Below are positions 17,875 to 27,602 of a DNA stretch of 64,000 nt, piece by piece. The notes beneath the pieces were generated by a model. The model saw only the letters and a list, made by a program, of their open reading frames with translations, was not told the DNA's origin and did no database searches. A program made the translations under genes and the position numbers. The first letter of the stretch is position 1. Each line of letters begins with the position of its first letter. The DNA is from Paracoccaceae bacterium (GTDB lineage: Bacteria > Pseudomonadota > Alphaproteobacteria > Rhodobacterales > Rhodobacteraceae), in contig QWDA01000010.1 of NCBI GenBank assembly GCA_003605175.1, positions 62,001-126,000 on the forward strand. Direction: 5' to 3'.

Positions 17875-18026
17875 TGTTCCCTCTATCCTGTCTTTCGCTG
17901 CCGGTGCCGCAAATCCGCCTGCGCCAGTGCACATGACGTAGCATGATTTCGCACTGTCCGAAGGGTTTCCGACCGGCAATATCCGTTTACCTTCACGGCG
18001 AGCACCAACAACCTCGGAGGTCCCCC

Positions 18027-18722
18027 ATGAACGACCTGAGCCCCTTCCCCATCGACAGGCGCTGGCCCGCGGAAAACGCGCAGGCCATTCAGCTCTACTC
18101 CTTCCCGACACCGAACGGCGTGAAGATCTCGATCGCGCTCGAGGAACTGGGCCTCGACTACGAACCGCACCGGGTCACGCTCTCGGACAGCGACGTGAAG
18201 AGCCCCGAATTCCTTTCGCTGAACCCCAACAACAAGATCCCCGCGATCATCGACCCGAACGGGCCGGATGGGGCGCCGCTGCCGCTGTTCGAATCCGGCG
18301 CGATCCTGATCTACCTGGCCGAGAAGACCGGAAAGCTGATCGGCGCGACACAGACGCAGAAATACCAGACGATCCAGTGGGTGATGTGGCAGATGGGCGG
18401 CGTCGGCCCGATGGTCGGCCAACTCGGCTTTTTCGTGAAGTTCGCCGGCAAGGAAATCGAGGATCCCCGCCCCCGGGAGCGCTATGTCGCCGAGGCGAAA
18501 CGGCTCCTGAACGTGCTCGACGGCGCGCTCGAGGGCAAGGAGTGGATCACCGGCGAGTTCTCCATCGCCGACATCGCGATCTGCCCCTGGATCCGCGCGT
18601 TCGACTTCTACGAAGCCAGGGATATCGTCGGCCTAGATGGCTACAAGAACGTCACCGCCTATCTCGACCGCTTCCTCGCCCGCCCCGCGGTGCAGCGCGG
18701 CCTGAACATCCCGCCCCGGTAA
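18027..18722 (+). CDS. Glutathione S-transferase (Nu/Ure2p-like class)
   Basis: A 231-residue cytosolic glutathione transferase. The N-terminal thioredoxin-like domain (residues about 20-105) has [19 protein letters not shown], with the T-P-N-G-x-K pattern of the Nu-class YfcG/YghU enzymes, the cis-Pro segment NNKIPAIID and [12 protein letters not shown] that binds the gamma-glutamyl part. The C-terminal helical domain has [12 protein letters not shown], the N-capping motif. Nu-class enzymes have disulfide reductase and peroxidase activity. RBS CGGAGG lies eight bases upstream of the ATG at 18027. It is a single gene. Confidence 0.93.
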   Translation: MNDLSPFPIDRRWPAENAQAIQLYSFPTPNGVKISIALEELGLDYEPHRVTLSDSDVKSPEFLSLNPNNKIPAIIDPNGPDGAPLPLFESGAILIYLAEKTGKLIGATQTQKYQTIQWVMWQMGGVGPMVGQLGFFVKFAGKEIEDPRPRERYVAEAKRLLNVLDGALEGKEWITGEFSIADIAICPWIRAFDFYEARDIVGLDGYKNVTAYLDRFLARPAVQRGLNIPPR

Positions 18723-18834
18723 TCCGGGGCGCGCAGCCCGACCCCACCGGGTCGGGCATCCCTTGCCGCCCGGGGGGATACATTCCGGCGGAATCGCGCG
18801 CCCTCGACTGAGGTCACCTTCCGACACACCGCGG

Positions 18835-19014
18835 CGCAAGCCAAGCGAGCGCCTGCCCGTGGGATGGCGCTCTGCCATCTGATCAGCGTGCTTTATGGCG
18901 CCACGTGCCTCCGACCTCGAAGGTCTGCGCAAACGCCACCAGAGCGCCAGCCCGTCGGGGCGGGCAGGCGCTCGCCCGGGCAACCTTCGGCACTATTCGG
19001 CCGGGACAAGACAA
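18835..19014 (+). repeat. Dispersed intergenic repeat, copy A
   Basis: This stretch aligns with the reverse complement of 25575-25776 over long blocks: GCGCCTGCCCGTGGGATGGC, then GCTTTATGG, GCCTCCGACCTCGA and GCGCAAACG in the same order and spacing, followed by a shorter, partly deleted version of the second half (CAGCCCG, GGGCAGGCG, CCCGGG, GGGACAAG). It occupies the junction between the convergent GST and 19061-19444 genes. No protein is encoded. It is a non-autonomous repeated sequence of unknown origin, not an insertion sequence. Confidence 0.8.
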
Positions 19015-19060
19015 GCCACATCAGGCCCCCGGGGGGGCGCTCTACGGCACGGTTCCGACG

Positions 19061-19444
19061 TCACCCGGTCTCGACGCAATGCCGCCGGAAGGCGCGCTTC
19101 AGCATGTCGAGCTCGGCCCGCAGGAGCGCGATCTCCGCCCGCAGATCCGCCGCGAGCGGCGCGCCCGCGACGAGGATGATGCTCTCGACCACCTCGCCCG
19201 AGGCATCGTCGCGAATGAGCACGGTCTGCACCCCGTCCGAAAGGATCTCCGCCGGGATCGGCACCGCCACCTCCCAGGTTCCGGGCCGGTCCCCGGCCGG
19301 CGCGACCGTGACGCCCTCGAGCTGCCGCTCCAGATGCCAGGCCGAGACCGCCGGCACCGGCGCCTCGGCGCCATCGGCCCGCACCGCGCGACCGTGCCAC
19401 ACCCCCGCCCGGAGCGCCGTCCCGCTGATCTCGACATCCGCCAT
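19061..19444 (-). CDS. Conserved hypothetical protein (127 aa)
   Basis: A 127-residue acidic protein without signal peptide or membrane span. The first 95 residues look like a beta-sandwich (alternating hydrophobic strands, for example GTWEVAVPIP and VQTVLIRDD). The C-terminal 35 residues (LRAEIALLRAELDMLKRAF) form a short coiled coil, a likely oligomerisation helix. No family is recognised. It starts three bases after the stop of the 259-residue gene upstream and is the last gene of the ilvD operon. Confidence 0.7.
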   Translation of the reverse strand: MADVEISGTALRAGVWHGRAVRADGAEAPVPAVSAWHLERQLEGVTVAPAGDRPGTWEVAVPIPAEILSDGVQTVLIRDDASGEVVESIILVAGAPLAADLRAEIALLRAELDMLKRAFRRHCVETG

Positions 19445-19447
19445 CGG

Positions 19448-20227
19448 CTACATCTCCGCCCTGGGACGCCGCGTCACCGCCAGGTCCCTGATCAGGATCT
19501 GGTTCATCGCGGGGTCCTCGAAAATCAGGTCGATCCACATCCGTTCGATGCGTTTCTCGTTCAGGTCGGAAAAGCCCAGGTCGAACTCCACCTGCATCTC
19601 CGTCCCGTCCATCGGAAACTCGCGCACCAGCTGCTCGGTATTCGGCCCGTGCCGGACGTTCAGCCGTCCGAACAGCTCGAGCGGTTTCTCCGTCTCCACC
19701 GCGACCGCCAGCCGGATCACGTGCCGCTTCTTCAGCCCGGCGACGCTCTCGGGCGGCGGGTTCACCACGAGGCTCAGGAACGAGCCGTCGAAGCGGAACA
19801 CGTCGAGCCGCACGCCATAGGGCGCGCGGTCGCCCGCACGGGCGTTGCGAAGCTGCCGGAAGGTGATCTCGCCCGCGCCGCAATCGTGAAACAGCGAGGT
19901 CTCGCTGCCGAGCGCGGTGTTGGTGTCCACCCCGGCGATCCCCGCCGGCACCACCGGCCCGCGCCACAGCTCGGGCCGGTACGCCCAATCGCAATGCAAG
20001 GGTCGCTCGATCCGGTCCTCGCCGCCGCCGGGCAGCGCCAGCCGCCCCTCGGCCAGGTGCAGCACCCGGTCGAGCTGCTGCTGCAGCGCCCTTGCCCGTG
20101 CGCGCAGGATCTTCAACTCGTCGAGCCCGGCCTGGCCCGCCCGGTCGGCCGTCCGGGTCCAGCGCCGGAGCGCACGCCGGTCGAGCCATCTGGCGATCCC
20201 GTCCCGAACCCGTCCGGCCCCCGCCAT
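19448..20227 (-). CDS. Conserved Rhodobacterales protein (possibly DUF6478)
   Basis: A 259-residue protein with a basic helical N-terminus (ILRARARALQQQLDRVLHL) that may be a coiled coil, and a beta-rich body with PLHCDWAYRPELWRGPV, ETSLFHDCGAGEITFRQLRN and LRLDVFRFDGSFLSLVV-like strands. I believe it belongs to a domain of unknown function found mainly in Rhodobacterales (DUF6478), but I cannot confirm that without a search. The order lipoprotein, this gene, then a coiled-coil protein, all within a few bases of each other, suggests a joint envelope-related job, which is inference only. Confidence 0.7.
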   Translation of the reverse strand: MAGAGRVRDGIARWLDRRALRRWTRTADRAGQAGLDELKILRARARALQQQLDRVLHLAEGRLALPGGGEDRIERPLHCDWAYRPELWRGPVVPAGIAGVDTNTALGSETSLFHDCGAGEITFRQLRNARAGDRAPYGVRLDVFRFDGSFLSLVVNPPPESVAGLKKRHVIRLAVAVETEKPLELFGRLNVRHGPNTEQLVREFPMDGTEMQVEFDLGFSDLNEKRIERMWIDLIFEDPAMNQILIRDLAVTRRPRAEM

Positions 20228-20248
20228 CGGCTCAGCCCTCCGCGCCCG

Positions 20249-20884
20249 TCACGACGGCCGCGCCCCGGCATTGGCCGCCCGGATCCGCGCGGCAAAGCTG
20301 GAGAGCGTCCGCCGCCCGGCCCGCGCAGAAAGCGGCGATTTCGAGAACGCGTTGACCGAAAGCGTCACCAGCCGCCCGTTCACGCTCAGAAGCGCGCGCC
20401 AGTACTCGTCGGCCATGCCCCGCTCGCGCCCGCTCGCGTCGCGCGCGTGGAGATAGAGCGCCCCGTCCTCGATCCGGGTCTCCAGCACTTCCACCGACTG
20501 CGCCCTGCCGTCGCGGCTCAGCGCGGCGCGGCCGGTTTCGGTCCGGAAATAGGCGGCGAGCGCCTCGAGGAGCGGCCGATCGGCCGGATCGCCGATGGCG
20601 ACCTCCGCCACCGTCACCGTCAGCACCCCGGGCTGCGCCGGATGCGGCTTCGTCGCATCGCGCGCGATGGAGGCGCAGCTTCCGAGCAGCACGAAGGCGC
20701 CGCCCGCGCGGTCGCCCGACACCGAGCGGTCCACGCAATAGCCCGGCGGCCCCGCCACGACCACGCTGTTGCCCGCGACCGACACCGCCTCCGGCGCGCT
20801 GCGCGACACCGCAACGCCGTCCGCGCAGGCCGACAGCGCCAGCCCCAGAAGCGGCAGCAGCGCCTTACAGGTCCATGTAGACAT
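20249..20884 (-). CDS. Putative lipoprotein
   Basis: A 211-residue protein with a lipoprotein signal peptide: basic start, hydrophobic [12 protein letters not shown] with lipobox L-S-A-C and Cys20 as the lipidated residue. The mature part contains [15 protein letters not shown] and [11 protein letters not shown], two Cys that could pair, and no known domain. The start at 20884 lies inside the last codons of ilvD (20-bp overlap), so it is translationally coupled to ilvD. An in-frame longer start would put an Arg-rich leader ahead of the signal peptide and is rejected. Confidence 0.78.
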   Translation of the reverse strand: MSTWTCKALLPLLGLALSACADGVAVSRSAPEAVSVAGNSVVVAGPPGYCVDRSVSGDRAGGAFVLLGSCASIARDATKPHPAQPGVLTVTVAEVAIGDPADRPLLEALAAYFRTETGRAALSRDGRAQSVEVLETRIEDGALYLHARDASGRERGMADEYWRALLSVNGRLVTLSVNAFSKSPLSARAGRRTLSSFAARIRAANAGARPS

Positions 20885-22598
20885 GGCTCTCCGATTTCGC
20901 GCCGGGATGGGTGACTGCGCCCAGCCGGGTCGGCCCGACAAGCTGGGCATATTTCCACAGCGCCCCCGAGGAATAGATCGTCTCACGCGGCCCTGCCCAC
21001 TGCTCTTTTCGCTGCGCGAGCTCCGTGTCCGACAGGTCGACCGAGATCTCGCCCTTGATGGCGTCGATGGTAATCACGTCGCCGTCGCGGAGCAACGCGA
21101 TCGGCCCGCCATGGGCCGCCTCGGGGCCCACATGGCCAACGCAGAAGCCCCGCGTCGCGCCCGAGAACCGCCCGTCGGTGATCAGCGCGACCTTCTTGCC
21201 CTTGCCCTGGCCCGAGATCGCCGCCGTGGTGGCCAGCATCTCGCGCATTCCGGGCCCGCCCGCCGGGCCCTCGTTGCGGATCACGATGACCTCGCCTTCC
21301 TTGTAGCTCCGCGCCTTCACCGCCGCGAAGGCGTCTTCCTCGCATTCGAACACCCGCGCCGGGCCCGAGAACACCTGCTCCTCGGGCGACATGCCCGCGA
21401 CCTTCACGATGGCGCCGTCGGGGGCGAGATTGCCTTTCAGCCCCACCACGCCGCCGGTCCTGGTGAGCGGCGTCGCGACCGGGTGGATCACCTTGCCGTC
21501 CGCCTCGCGTTCGATCAGGTCGAGCTCCTCGCCCATGGTCCGGCCGGTCGCGGTGATGCAATCCTCGTGAACGAGCCCGGCCTTCCGGAGCTCCTTCATC
21601 ACCACCGGCACGCCACCGGCCTCGTAGAGATCCTTCGCCACGAACTGCCCGCCCGGCTTCAGATCGACGAAATAGGGCGTGTCGCGGAAGATGTCGCAGA
21701 CGTCGAACAGGTCGAAATCGATGCCGGCCTCATGCGCAATGGCCGGCAGGTGCAGACCCGCATTGGTCGAGCCGCCGGTGCAGGCCACGACCCGCGCGGC
21801 ATTCTCCAGCGATTTCCGCGTCACGATGTCCCGCGCACGGATGTTCTTTTCCAGAAGCACCATCACCGCCTCGCCCGAGGCCACACCGTACTGGTCGCGG
21901 CTCTCGTAGGGCGCCGGCGCCCCCGAGGAGTTCGGCAACGCGAGGCCGATGGCCTCCGAGACGCAGGCCATGGTATTCGCGGTGAACTGGCCGCCGCAGG
22001 CCCCGGCGCTCGGGCAGGCGACCCGCTCGAGAACCCGCAATTGCTCGTCGGAATAGTTGCCGGCCTGGTGCTGGCCCACCGCCTCGAACACGTCCTGCAC
22101 GGTCACGTCCTTGCCGTTCAGCCGGCCCGGCAGGATCGACCCCCCGTAGATGAAGACCGAAGGCACGTTCAGCCGCACCATCGCCATCATCATCCCCGGC
22201 AGCGACTTGTCGCAGCCCGCGAGGCCGACAATGGCATCATAGCCATGGCCGCGCATCGTCAGCTCGACCGTGTCGGCGATCGCCTCCCGCGAGGCGAGCG
22301 AGGAGCGCATCCCCTCGTGGCCCATGGCGATCCCGTCGGTCACGGTGATCGTGGTGAACTCGCGCGGCGTGCCGTTGGCGTGCTTGACGCCCAGCTTCAC
22401 CGCCTGCGCCTGCCGGTTCAGCGCGATGTTGCAGGGCGCGGCCTCGTTCCAGCAGGTGGCGACGCCGACGAAGGGCTGGGCGATCTCCTCCTCGGAGAGC
22501 CCCATCGCGTAGTAATACGACCGGTGCGGCGCCCGGGCCGGCCCCTCGGTCACATGGCGGCTCGGCAGCCGCGACTTGTCCCATTTGCCCTTCAGCAT
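20865..22598 (-). CDS. ilvD: Dihydroxy-acid dehydratase
   Basis: A 577-residue iron-sulfur dehydratase that converts 2,3-dihydroxy-isovalerate and its homologue to 2-keto acids in valine, leucine and isoleucine synthesis. Cluster ligands expected for the family are present: Cys in [13 protein letters not shown] (residues 49/56), [11 protein letters not shown] (129) and VACTGGSTN (about 200). The signatures [11 protein letters not shown] and [15 protein letters not shown] ([17 protein letters not shown]) fit IlvD/Edd. The length fits the IlvD form common in alphaproteobacteria. Start 22598 is supported by the family N-terminus; 40 extra in-frame residues upstream are Arg/Gly-rich shadow. The related sugar-acid dehydratases are a less likely alternative. 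Confidence 0.93.
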   Translation of the reverse strand: MLKGKWDKSRLPSRHVTEGPARAPHRSYYYAMGLSEEEIAQPFVGVATCWNEAAPCNIALNRQAQAVKLGVKHANGTPREFTTITVTDGIAMGHEGMRSSLASREAIADTVELTMRGHGYDAIVGLAGCDKSLPGMMMAMVRLNVPSVFIYGGSILPGRLNGKDVTVQDVFEAVGQHQAGNYSDEQLRVLERVACPSAGACGGQFTANTMACVSEAIGLALPNSSGAPAPYESRDQYGVASGEAVMVLLEKNIRARDIVTRKSLENAARVVACTGGSTNAGLHLPAIAHEAGIDFDLFDVCDIFRDTPYFVDLKPGGQFVAKDLYEAGGVPVVMKELRKAGLVHEDCITATGRTMGEELDLIEREADGKVIHPVATPLTRTGGVVGLKGNLAPDGAIVKVAGMSPEEQVFSGPARVFECEEDAFAAVKARSYKEGEVIVIRNEGPAGGPGMREMLATTAAISGQGKGKKVALITDGRFSGATRGFCVGHVGPEAAHGGPIALLRDGDVITIDAIKGEISVDLSDTELAQRKEQWAGPRETIYSSGALWKYAQLVGPTRLGAVTHPGAKSESHVYMDL

Positions 22599-22750
22599 GT
22601 CCTCGCTCCCCGCTGGGTTCGCGCCCGGGAATAGGCCAGCGCGCCGGAGCAGACAAGCGCCCTTTCCCGGCCGAAAGCGGCGAAACGCCTTGCATTCGCG
22701 CGGCGGGTGGCCGAACAAACCCTGCCGCCCGAGCAGGACCGCCGCCGCCG

Positions 22751-23638
22751 ATGACGCCCGCTTTCTCGAAATTCACCGACCCGGCCCGCGCGCGGCCGCA
22801 GCTCTGGCGCCTGTTCCTCGGTGTTCTCCTCGCACTCGCCGTCTACGTCCCGGTTTCCCTCGGCGCGGTGGCGCTGGGCTGGCGCCTCTCGGGCGACCGG
22901 TCCGACCTGCAATTCTGGGTCATCCAGGTCACGCTCGGCCAGAAGCCGCTGCCGATGCTGACGATCCTCGGCACCTTCCTCGGCCTCCTCCTCGGCACCT
23001 TCGCCGCCGCCCGGCTGCTCCAGAAACGCCGCCCCGGCACGCTGTTCGGCCGCGCCCCCCGCGTCCTCGGCGATTTCGCGAAAGCCGCCGCGACGGCCGC
23101 GATCCTCCTCGGCGCCCTCTCGCTTGCCGCGAGCTTCTTCTCCGACTGGACCCCGGCCCTCGCCCCCGCCGACTGGCTCCGCTACCTGCCTCTCGCCATT
23201 CCGGGCATCCTCCTGCAGACAGCCTCCGAGGAGGCGTTCTTTCGCGGCTACCTGCAACAGCAGCTCGCCGCCCGGTTCCGCACGCCGCTCCTCTGGCTCT
23301 TCCTGCCAGCACTGCTCTTCGGCCTCGCCCATGTGGATCTCGGCACCTTCGGGCAGAAAGCCTGGCTGATCGGCGCGGCCGCCGCCACCTTCGGCCTCGC
23401 CGCCGCCGACCTCACCATCCGCACCGGCTCGCTCGGCGCCGCCTGGGGCTTCCACTTCGCCAACAACGCGCTCGTCCTCCTGTTCCTCTCGTCGGAACCG
23501 CGCCTGAACGGCCTCGCGCTCTACCGAAGCGCCGTCCCCGCAACCGAGGCCGGGAATTTCGGCCTCCTGATCGCCCTCGACATCGCGACGACCATCCTCG
23601 TCTGGCTCGCGATCCGCCGCGTGGTGACGCTGAGGTGA
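22751..23638 (+). CDS. CPBP-family intramembrane metalloprotease (copy 1)
   Basis: A 295-residue membrane protein with about seven spans. The CPBP/Abi signature is complete: EE at residues 160-161 in [12 protein letters not shown], His194 in FGLAH and His235 in HFANN, the residues that make the metal site in the membrane. CPBP proteases process membrane-bound substrates and some confer self-immunity to bacteriocins. It is translated together with the next gene: its TGA overlaps a GTG start. The two proteins share architecture and motif spacing ([12 protein letters not shown]), so they arose by tandem duplication. Confidence 0.9.
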   Translation: MTPAFSKFTDPARARPQLWRLFLGVLLALAVYVPVSLGAVALGWRLSGDRSDLQFWVIQVTLGQKPLPMLTILGTFLGLLLGTFAAARLLQKRRPGTLFGRAPRVLGDFAKAAATAAILLGALSLAASFFSDWTPALAPADWLRYLPLAIPGILLQTASEEAFFRGYLQQQLAARFRTPLLWLFLPALLFGLAHVDLGTFGQKAWLIGAAAATFGLAAADLTIRTGSLGAAWGFHFANNALVLLFLSSEPRLNGLALYRSAVPATEAGNFGLLIALDIATTILVWLAIRRVVTLR

Positions 23639-24489
23639 GCGCGCCCGACCCCTACGAGGCCCGGCGCGCCTTCTTCGCGCCCGCCCGCGGGATGGCCACC
23701 ATTGGCGGCATCGTCGCCGGCCTCCTGATCGTCGAGTTCGTCTGGGCCTTCGGCGCGACGCTGCTCCAGCCCTGGCCGCCGGACGAAACCGGCACCGCCT
23801 TCCGCACCTTTGCGGTGCACCTGCTGTTCCTCCTGCTCGCCGCCGCGACCTTCCTCGTCACCCGCACCCTGCAAGGGCGCAACCCCGTCGCGCTGCTCGG
23901 CCGCCTCGACCGCGCCCCGCGCGACTTCCTCCGCACTGCGCGCGCGCTCCTGATCTTCTTCGCCGTGCTGCTCGCGATCCCCGGCAACGACTGGGAGGGG
24001 ATGAGCCTCGCGCTCGGCCCGCTCGCCTGGCTCGCGCTCCTGCCGGTGGCCTGCCTCGCCGTGCTGATCCAGACCGGCGCCGAGGAGTTCCTCTATCGCG
24101 GCTATCTCCAGCAGAGCCTCGGCGCGCTCCACGACCATCCCGCCGTCTGGATGGTGCTGCCCTCGGCCCTGTTCGGCCTTGCCCATTACGACCCGACGAT
24201 CCCCTGGGACGCGACGCTCGCGTACATGATCTGGACCGCCGCCTTCGGCCTCGCCGCCGCCGACCTCACCGCCCGCACCGGCTCTCTTGGCGCCGCCACC
24301 GGGCTCCATTTCGCCTACAACCTGCCTCTGGTCATCCTCTTCGCGCCCGCTGGCGAGATGTCCGGCTTCAGCCTCTTCACGCTCCCGACCAACTGGTTCG
24401 ACGAACCGATGACCGCCCTCGGCCTCGGCATGGACCTCATCCATCTCTGGATGCTCTGGATGGTCTGCCGCATCGCGATCCGGCGCTGA
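23635..24489 (+). CDS. CPBP-family intramembrane metalloprotease (copy 2)
   Basis: A 284-residue homologue of the preceding gene, with the same motifs: EE at residues 150-151 in GAEEFLYRGYLQQ, His184 in FGLAH and His225 in HFAYN. A GTG start at 23635 is preferred because it overlaps the upstream stop as GTGA and leaves a natural N-terminus; the open frame continues far upstream only as a shadow of copy 1. It ends 62 bases before accD. Keeping two coupled, diverged copies suggests separate substrates or a heteromer. Confidence 0.88.
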   Translation: MSAPDPYEARRAFFAPARGMATIGGIVAGLLIVEFVWAFGATLLQPWPPDETGTAFRTFAVHLLFLLLAAATFLVTRTLQGRNPVALLGRLDRAPRDFLRTARALLIFFAVLLAIPGNDWEGMSLALGPLAWLALLPVACLAVLIQTGAEEFLYRGYLQQSLGALHDHPAVWMVLPSALFGLAHYDPTIPWDATLAYMIWTAAFGLAAADLTARTGSLGAATGLHFAYNLPLVILFAPAGEMSGFSLFTLPTNWFDEPMTALGLGMDLIHLWMLWMVCRIAIRR

Positions 24490-24551
24490 TTGCATTTCCG
24501 ACGACCCGTGGTTAAGTCAGACCGACCGGGAAACAAGGACCGCCGCCCAGC

Positions 24552-25469
24552 ATGAACTGGATCACCAACTATGTCCGCCCGCATATCAACTCGCTGTTCT
24601 CGCGCCGCGAGGTCCCCGAAAATCTCTGGACCAAATGCGACGAGTGCGGAACCATGCTGTTCCACCGCGAGCTCTCGGACAACCTGAACGTCTGCACCTC
24701 CTGCGGCCACCACATGCCGATCTCGCCGCGGCTACGCTTCAACGCGCTGTTCGATGGCGGCATCTTCACCGAGATCGACGTTCCGCTGCCGCTCGCCGAC
24801 CCGCTGCAGTTCCGCGACCAGAAGCGTTATCCCGACCGGATGAAGGCGGCGCAGAAGGCAACCTCCGAAAAGGAGGCGATGCTTGTCGCCCAGGGCGAGA
24901 TCGGGCGCACGCCGGTCGTCGCCGTGGCGCAGGATTTCGGCTTCATGGCCGGCTCGATGGGCATGTATGTGGGCAACGCGATCATCGCCGCCGCCGAGGC
25001 CGCGGTGAAGCAGCGTCGCCCGCTGATCCTGTTCTCCGCCGCCGGCGGCGCGCGGATGCAGGAGGGGATCCTCTCGCTCATGCAGATGCCCCGCACCACC
25101 GTCGCGGTCGAGATGGTGCGCGAGGCGGGCCTGCCCTATATCGTCGTCCTGACCCATCCCACCACGGGTGGGGTCACGGCCTCCTACGCGATGCTGGGCG
25201 ATGTCCATATCGCCGAGCCGAACGCGCTGATCTGCTTCGCCGGCCCCCGGGTGATCGAACAGACGATCCGCGAGAAGCTCCCCGAGGGCTTCCAGCGCGC
25301 CGAATACCTGCTCGATCACGGCATGCTCGACCGGGTGACCAGGCGCTCCGAGATGAAGGACGAGCTCGTCACCATCATCCGCATGCTGATGGGCCTGCCC
25401 CCCGCGGTGAAGGGCGACCTGCCCGCGCCGGAACCCGAACCGGCCCCGGCGGACGCGCCCGCGGAATAG
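24552..25469 (+). CDS. accD: Acetyl-CoA carboxylase carboxyltransferase subunit beta
   Basis: A 305-residue subunit that, with AccA, transfers CO2 from carboxybiotin to acetyl-CoA, the committed step of fatty-acid synthesis. The N-terminal four-Cys zinc ribbon is visible (Cys29, 32, 48, 51: CDECGTMLFHRE then VCTSCGHH), followed by the crotonase-like carboxyltransferase domain with SAAGGARMQEGILSLMQM and THPTTGGVTASYA. The tail after residue 285 is a Pro/Ala/Glu-rich linker. In many proteobacteria accD is followed by folC; here it is followed by an intergenic repeat and convergent ubiG. Confidence 0.96.
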   Translation: MNWITNYVRPHINSLFSRREVPENLWTKCDECGTMLFHRELSDNLNVCTSCGHHMPISPRLRFNALFDGGIFTEIDVPLPLADPLQFRDQKRYPDRMKAAQKATSEKEAMLVAQGEIGRTPVVAVAQDFGFMAGSMGMYVGNAIIAAAEAAVKQRRPLILFSAAGGARMQEGILSLMQMPRTTVAVEMVREAGLPYIVVLTHPTTGGVTASYAMLGDVHIAEPNALICFAGPRVIEQTIREKLPEGFQRAEYLLDHGMLDRVTRRSEMKDELVTIIRMLMGLPPAVKGDLPAPEPEPAPADAPAE

Positions 25470-25499
25470 GGCAAACTCCCTTCTCTCCTGGCAACCAAG

Positions 25500-25776
25500 C
25501 GCGAAGCCGGGCGGGCGCCTGTCCGTCGTCGCACCGGAGGTGCGCCTCCCGCACGGCCGGGCTGGCGCCCTCGCAACGGCTCAGCAATGCCCCGCCCGGG
25601 ACAAGGCCCGAAGGGCCGCCGGGCGGGCGCCTGCCCGTGTCACGCCAGAGGCGTGCCTCCGGCACGACCGGGCTGACGTTTGCGCGGACCATCGAGGTCG
25701 GAGGCGGGTGGTACCATAAAGCGCGTTGAAAACCGTTGCTGCGCCATCCCACGGGCAGGCGCCCGCCCGGCTTGCT
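25500..25776 (-). repeat. Dispersed intergenic repeat, copy B, with an internal pair of direct repeats
   Basis: The gap between convergent accD and ubiG holds no gene. Read on the minus strand, 25575-25776 aligns with copy A (18835-19014). In addition, two imperfect direct repeats of about 65 bp lie at 25508-25575 and 25619-25682, both with CGGGCGGGCGCCTG, a variable hairpin-forming middle and CCGGGCTG. The element is larger than copy A, which seems to have lost part of the second half. It may act as a bidirectional 3' structure for both flanking genes, but no U-tract terminator is evident. Confidence 0.8.
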
Positions 25777-25783
25777 CTGCGCC

Positions 25784-26533
25784 CTAACCCCCCGGCCGCA
25801 CGCTCGCCGTCACGTAATTTACCGACAGGTCCCGGTCCGACAACCGCCAGCTCCAGCCCAGGGGGTTGAACACGAACCCCTTCCGATCCACCGGCTCCAG
25901 CCCCGCCTTGCGGATCATCCCGCAAAGCTCGTCCGGCGTGATGAACTTCGCCCAGTCATGGGTCCCGCGCGGCAGCCAGCGCATCACCATCTCGGCGCCG
26001 ACGATGGCCATGGCGAAACTCTTCGGGTTGCGGTTGATGGTCGAGCAGATCATCAGCCCGCCCGGTTTCAACAGGCTCCGGCAGGCATCGAGATAGGCCT
26101 GCGGATCGGCCACGTGCTCGACCACCTCCATGTTCAGCACCACGTCGAACGCCTCGCCCGCCGCCGCCAGGTCCTCGGCCGTGGTCTCCCGGTAGTCGAT
26201 CGTCAGCCCCGACTGCTCGGCATGGAGCCGCGCCACCGGAATGTTCCGCGCTGCCGGATCCGCGCCCACCACCTCGGCGCCGAGCCGCGCCATCGGCTCG
26301 GACAGAAGCCCGCCGCCGCAGCCGATATCCAGCACCCGCAGCCCCGCAAATGGCGCGTCGCCCGCCAGGTCGCGCCCGAACTCGGCAGCCACCTGCGTGG
26401 TGATGTAGTCGAGCCGGCACGGGTTCAGCATGTGCAGCGGCTTGAACTTGCCGTCGGGGTCCCACCACTCCGCCGCCATGTTCTGGAACTTCTCGATTTC
26501 CGCCGCGTCGACGGTCATTCCTGCATTCGCCAT
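25784..26533 (-). CDS. ubiG: 3-demethylubiquinol / 2-polyprenyl-6-hydroxyphenol O-methyltransferase UbiG
   Basis: A 249-residue SAM-dependent methyltransferase that carries out both O-methylations of ubiquinone synthesis. The N-terminal segment [23 protein letters not shown] is the UbiG signature, followed by motif [28 protein letters not shown] and the C-terminal [14 protein letters not shown]. Start 26533 (MANAGMTV) gives the usual length; an in-frame extension of 26 residues would occupy the divergent promoter region with pip and is not favoured. The 70-bp intergenic space must carry both promoters. Confidence 0.94.
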   Translation of the reverse strand: MANAGMTVDAAEIEKFQNMAAEWWDPDGKFKPLHMLNPCRLDYITTQVAAEFGRDLAGDAPFAGLRVLDIGCGGGLLSEPMARLGAEVVGADPAARNIPVARLHAEQSGLTIDYRETTAEDLAAAGEAFDVVLNMEVVEHVADPQAYLDACRSLLKPGGLMICSTINRNPKSFAMAIVGAEMVMRWLPRGTHDWAKFITPDELCGMIRKAGLEPVDRKGFVFNPLGWSWRLSDRDLSVNYVTASVRPGG

Positions 26534-26603
26534 CTGTCGGCCCCGGTCCCGATCTGTTATCAACGCGCTCCAAATGCGTTTGTCCCGGGTTATATAGGAG
26601 TCC

Positions 26604-27602
26604 ATGGACAAGACGTCAGGCCAAAAGGGTGCGACCCAGTTTCTCTATCCGCCGATCGAACCCTTCGATCAGCGGATGCTGGGCGTGGGCGACGGCCACC
26701 GGCTCTATGTCGAGCAATGCGGCAACCCGCAGGGCATCCCCGTGGTGGTGCTCCACGGCGGGCCGGGCGGCGGCTGCAGCCCGGCGATGCGCCGCTATTT
26801 CGACCCGGCGCATTACCGCATCGTCCTGTTCGACCAGCGCGGCTGCGGCCGGTCACGGCCCCATGCCTCGGTCGAGGAGAACACCACCTGGCACCTGGTC
26901 GACGATATCGAGACGATCCGTGAAACCCTCGGCATCGAACACTGGATCGTGTTCGGCGGCAGCTGGGGCGCCACGCTCGCGCTGATCTACGCCCAGACCC
27001 ATCCCGACCGCGCGCTGCACCTCGTCCTGCGCGGCGTGTTCCTGATGACCCGCGCCGAGCTCGACTGGTTCTATGGCGGCGGCGCGGGGCAGTTCTGGCC
27101 CGATATCTGGTCGAACTTCACCCGCCTCGTCCCCGAGGACGAGCGCGACGACCTGATCGGCGCCTATCACCGCCGGCTGTTCTCCGGCAACCATGCCGAG
27201 GAAACCCGCTTCGCCCGCGCCTGGGCGAGCTGGGAGAACGCGCTCGCCTCGATCGCCAATGACGGGCCCGGCGGCGACAGCCCGGCCGAATACGCCCGCG
27301 CCTTCGCCCGGCTCGAGAACCACTACTTCATCAACAACGGCTTCCTCGAGGAAGACAACCACATCCTGAACCGGATGGACCGGCTCCGCGACGTGCCCGG
27401 CACCATCGTCCAGGGCCGCTACGACATGATCTGCCCGCCGGTCTCGGCGCATCGGCTGCACCAGGCCTGGCCCGGCTCGGCACTGGCGCTGATCCCGCGC
27501 GCCGGCCACGCGCTTTCCGAACCCGGGATCTCGGCCCGGCTGGTGCGCACGATGGACCTGCTCCGCCAGAAGTACCCGCTCCCGGTCAGGGCCGGGGAAT
27601 GA
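26604..27602 (+). CDS. pip: Proline iminopeptidase (peptidase S33)
   Basis: A 332-residue cytoplasmic alpha/beta hydrolase that removes N-terminal proline from peptides. The oxyanion-hole motif HGGPGGG (51-57), [12 protein letters not shown], the nucleophile Ser120 in [10 protein letters not shown], the Asp in GRYDMICP and the His in RAGHAL near 305 give the complete triad. The family N-terminus [22 protein letters not shown] is canonical. RBS TAGGAG precedes the ATG at 26604. Its TGA overlaps the ATG of the solute-binding protein gene (ATGA), so they are co-translated. Confidence 0.94.
   Translation: MDKTSGQKGATQFLYPPIEPFDQRMLGVGDGHRLYVEQCGNPQGIPVVVLHGGPGGGCSPAMRRYFDPAHYRIVLFDQRGCGRSRPHASVEENTTWHLVDDIETIRETLGIEHWIVFGGSWGATLALIYAQTHPDRALHLVLRGVFLMTRAELDWFYGGGAGQFWPDIWSNFTRLVPEDERDDLIGAYHRRLFSGNHAEETRFARAWASWENALASIANDGPGGDSPAEYARAFARLENHYFINNGFLEEDNHILNRMDRLRDVPGTIVQGRYDMICPPVSAHRLHQAWPGSALALIPRAGHALSEPGISARLVRTMDLLRQKYPLPVRAGE

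Noticed and set aside
18864..20914. Long plus-strand frames of 318 and 669 codons across 18864-20914
   Set aside because: They run antisense to three coupled minus-strand genes and show only low-complexity Arg/Pro/Ala composition.
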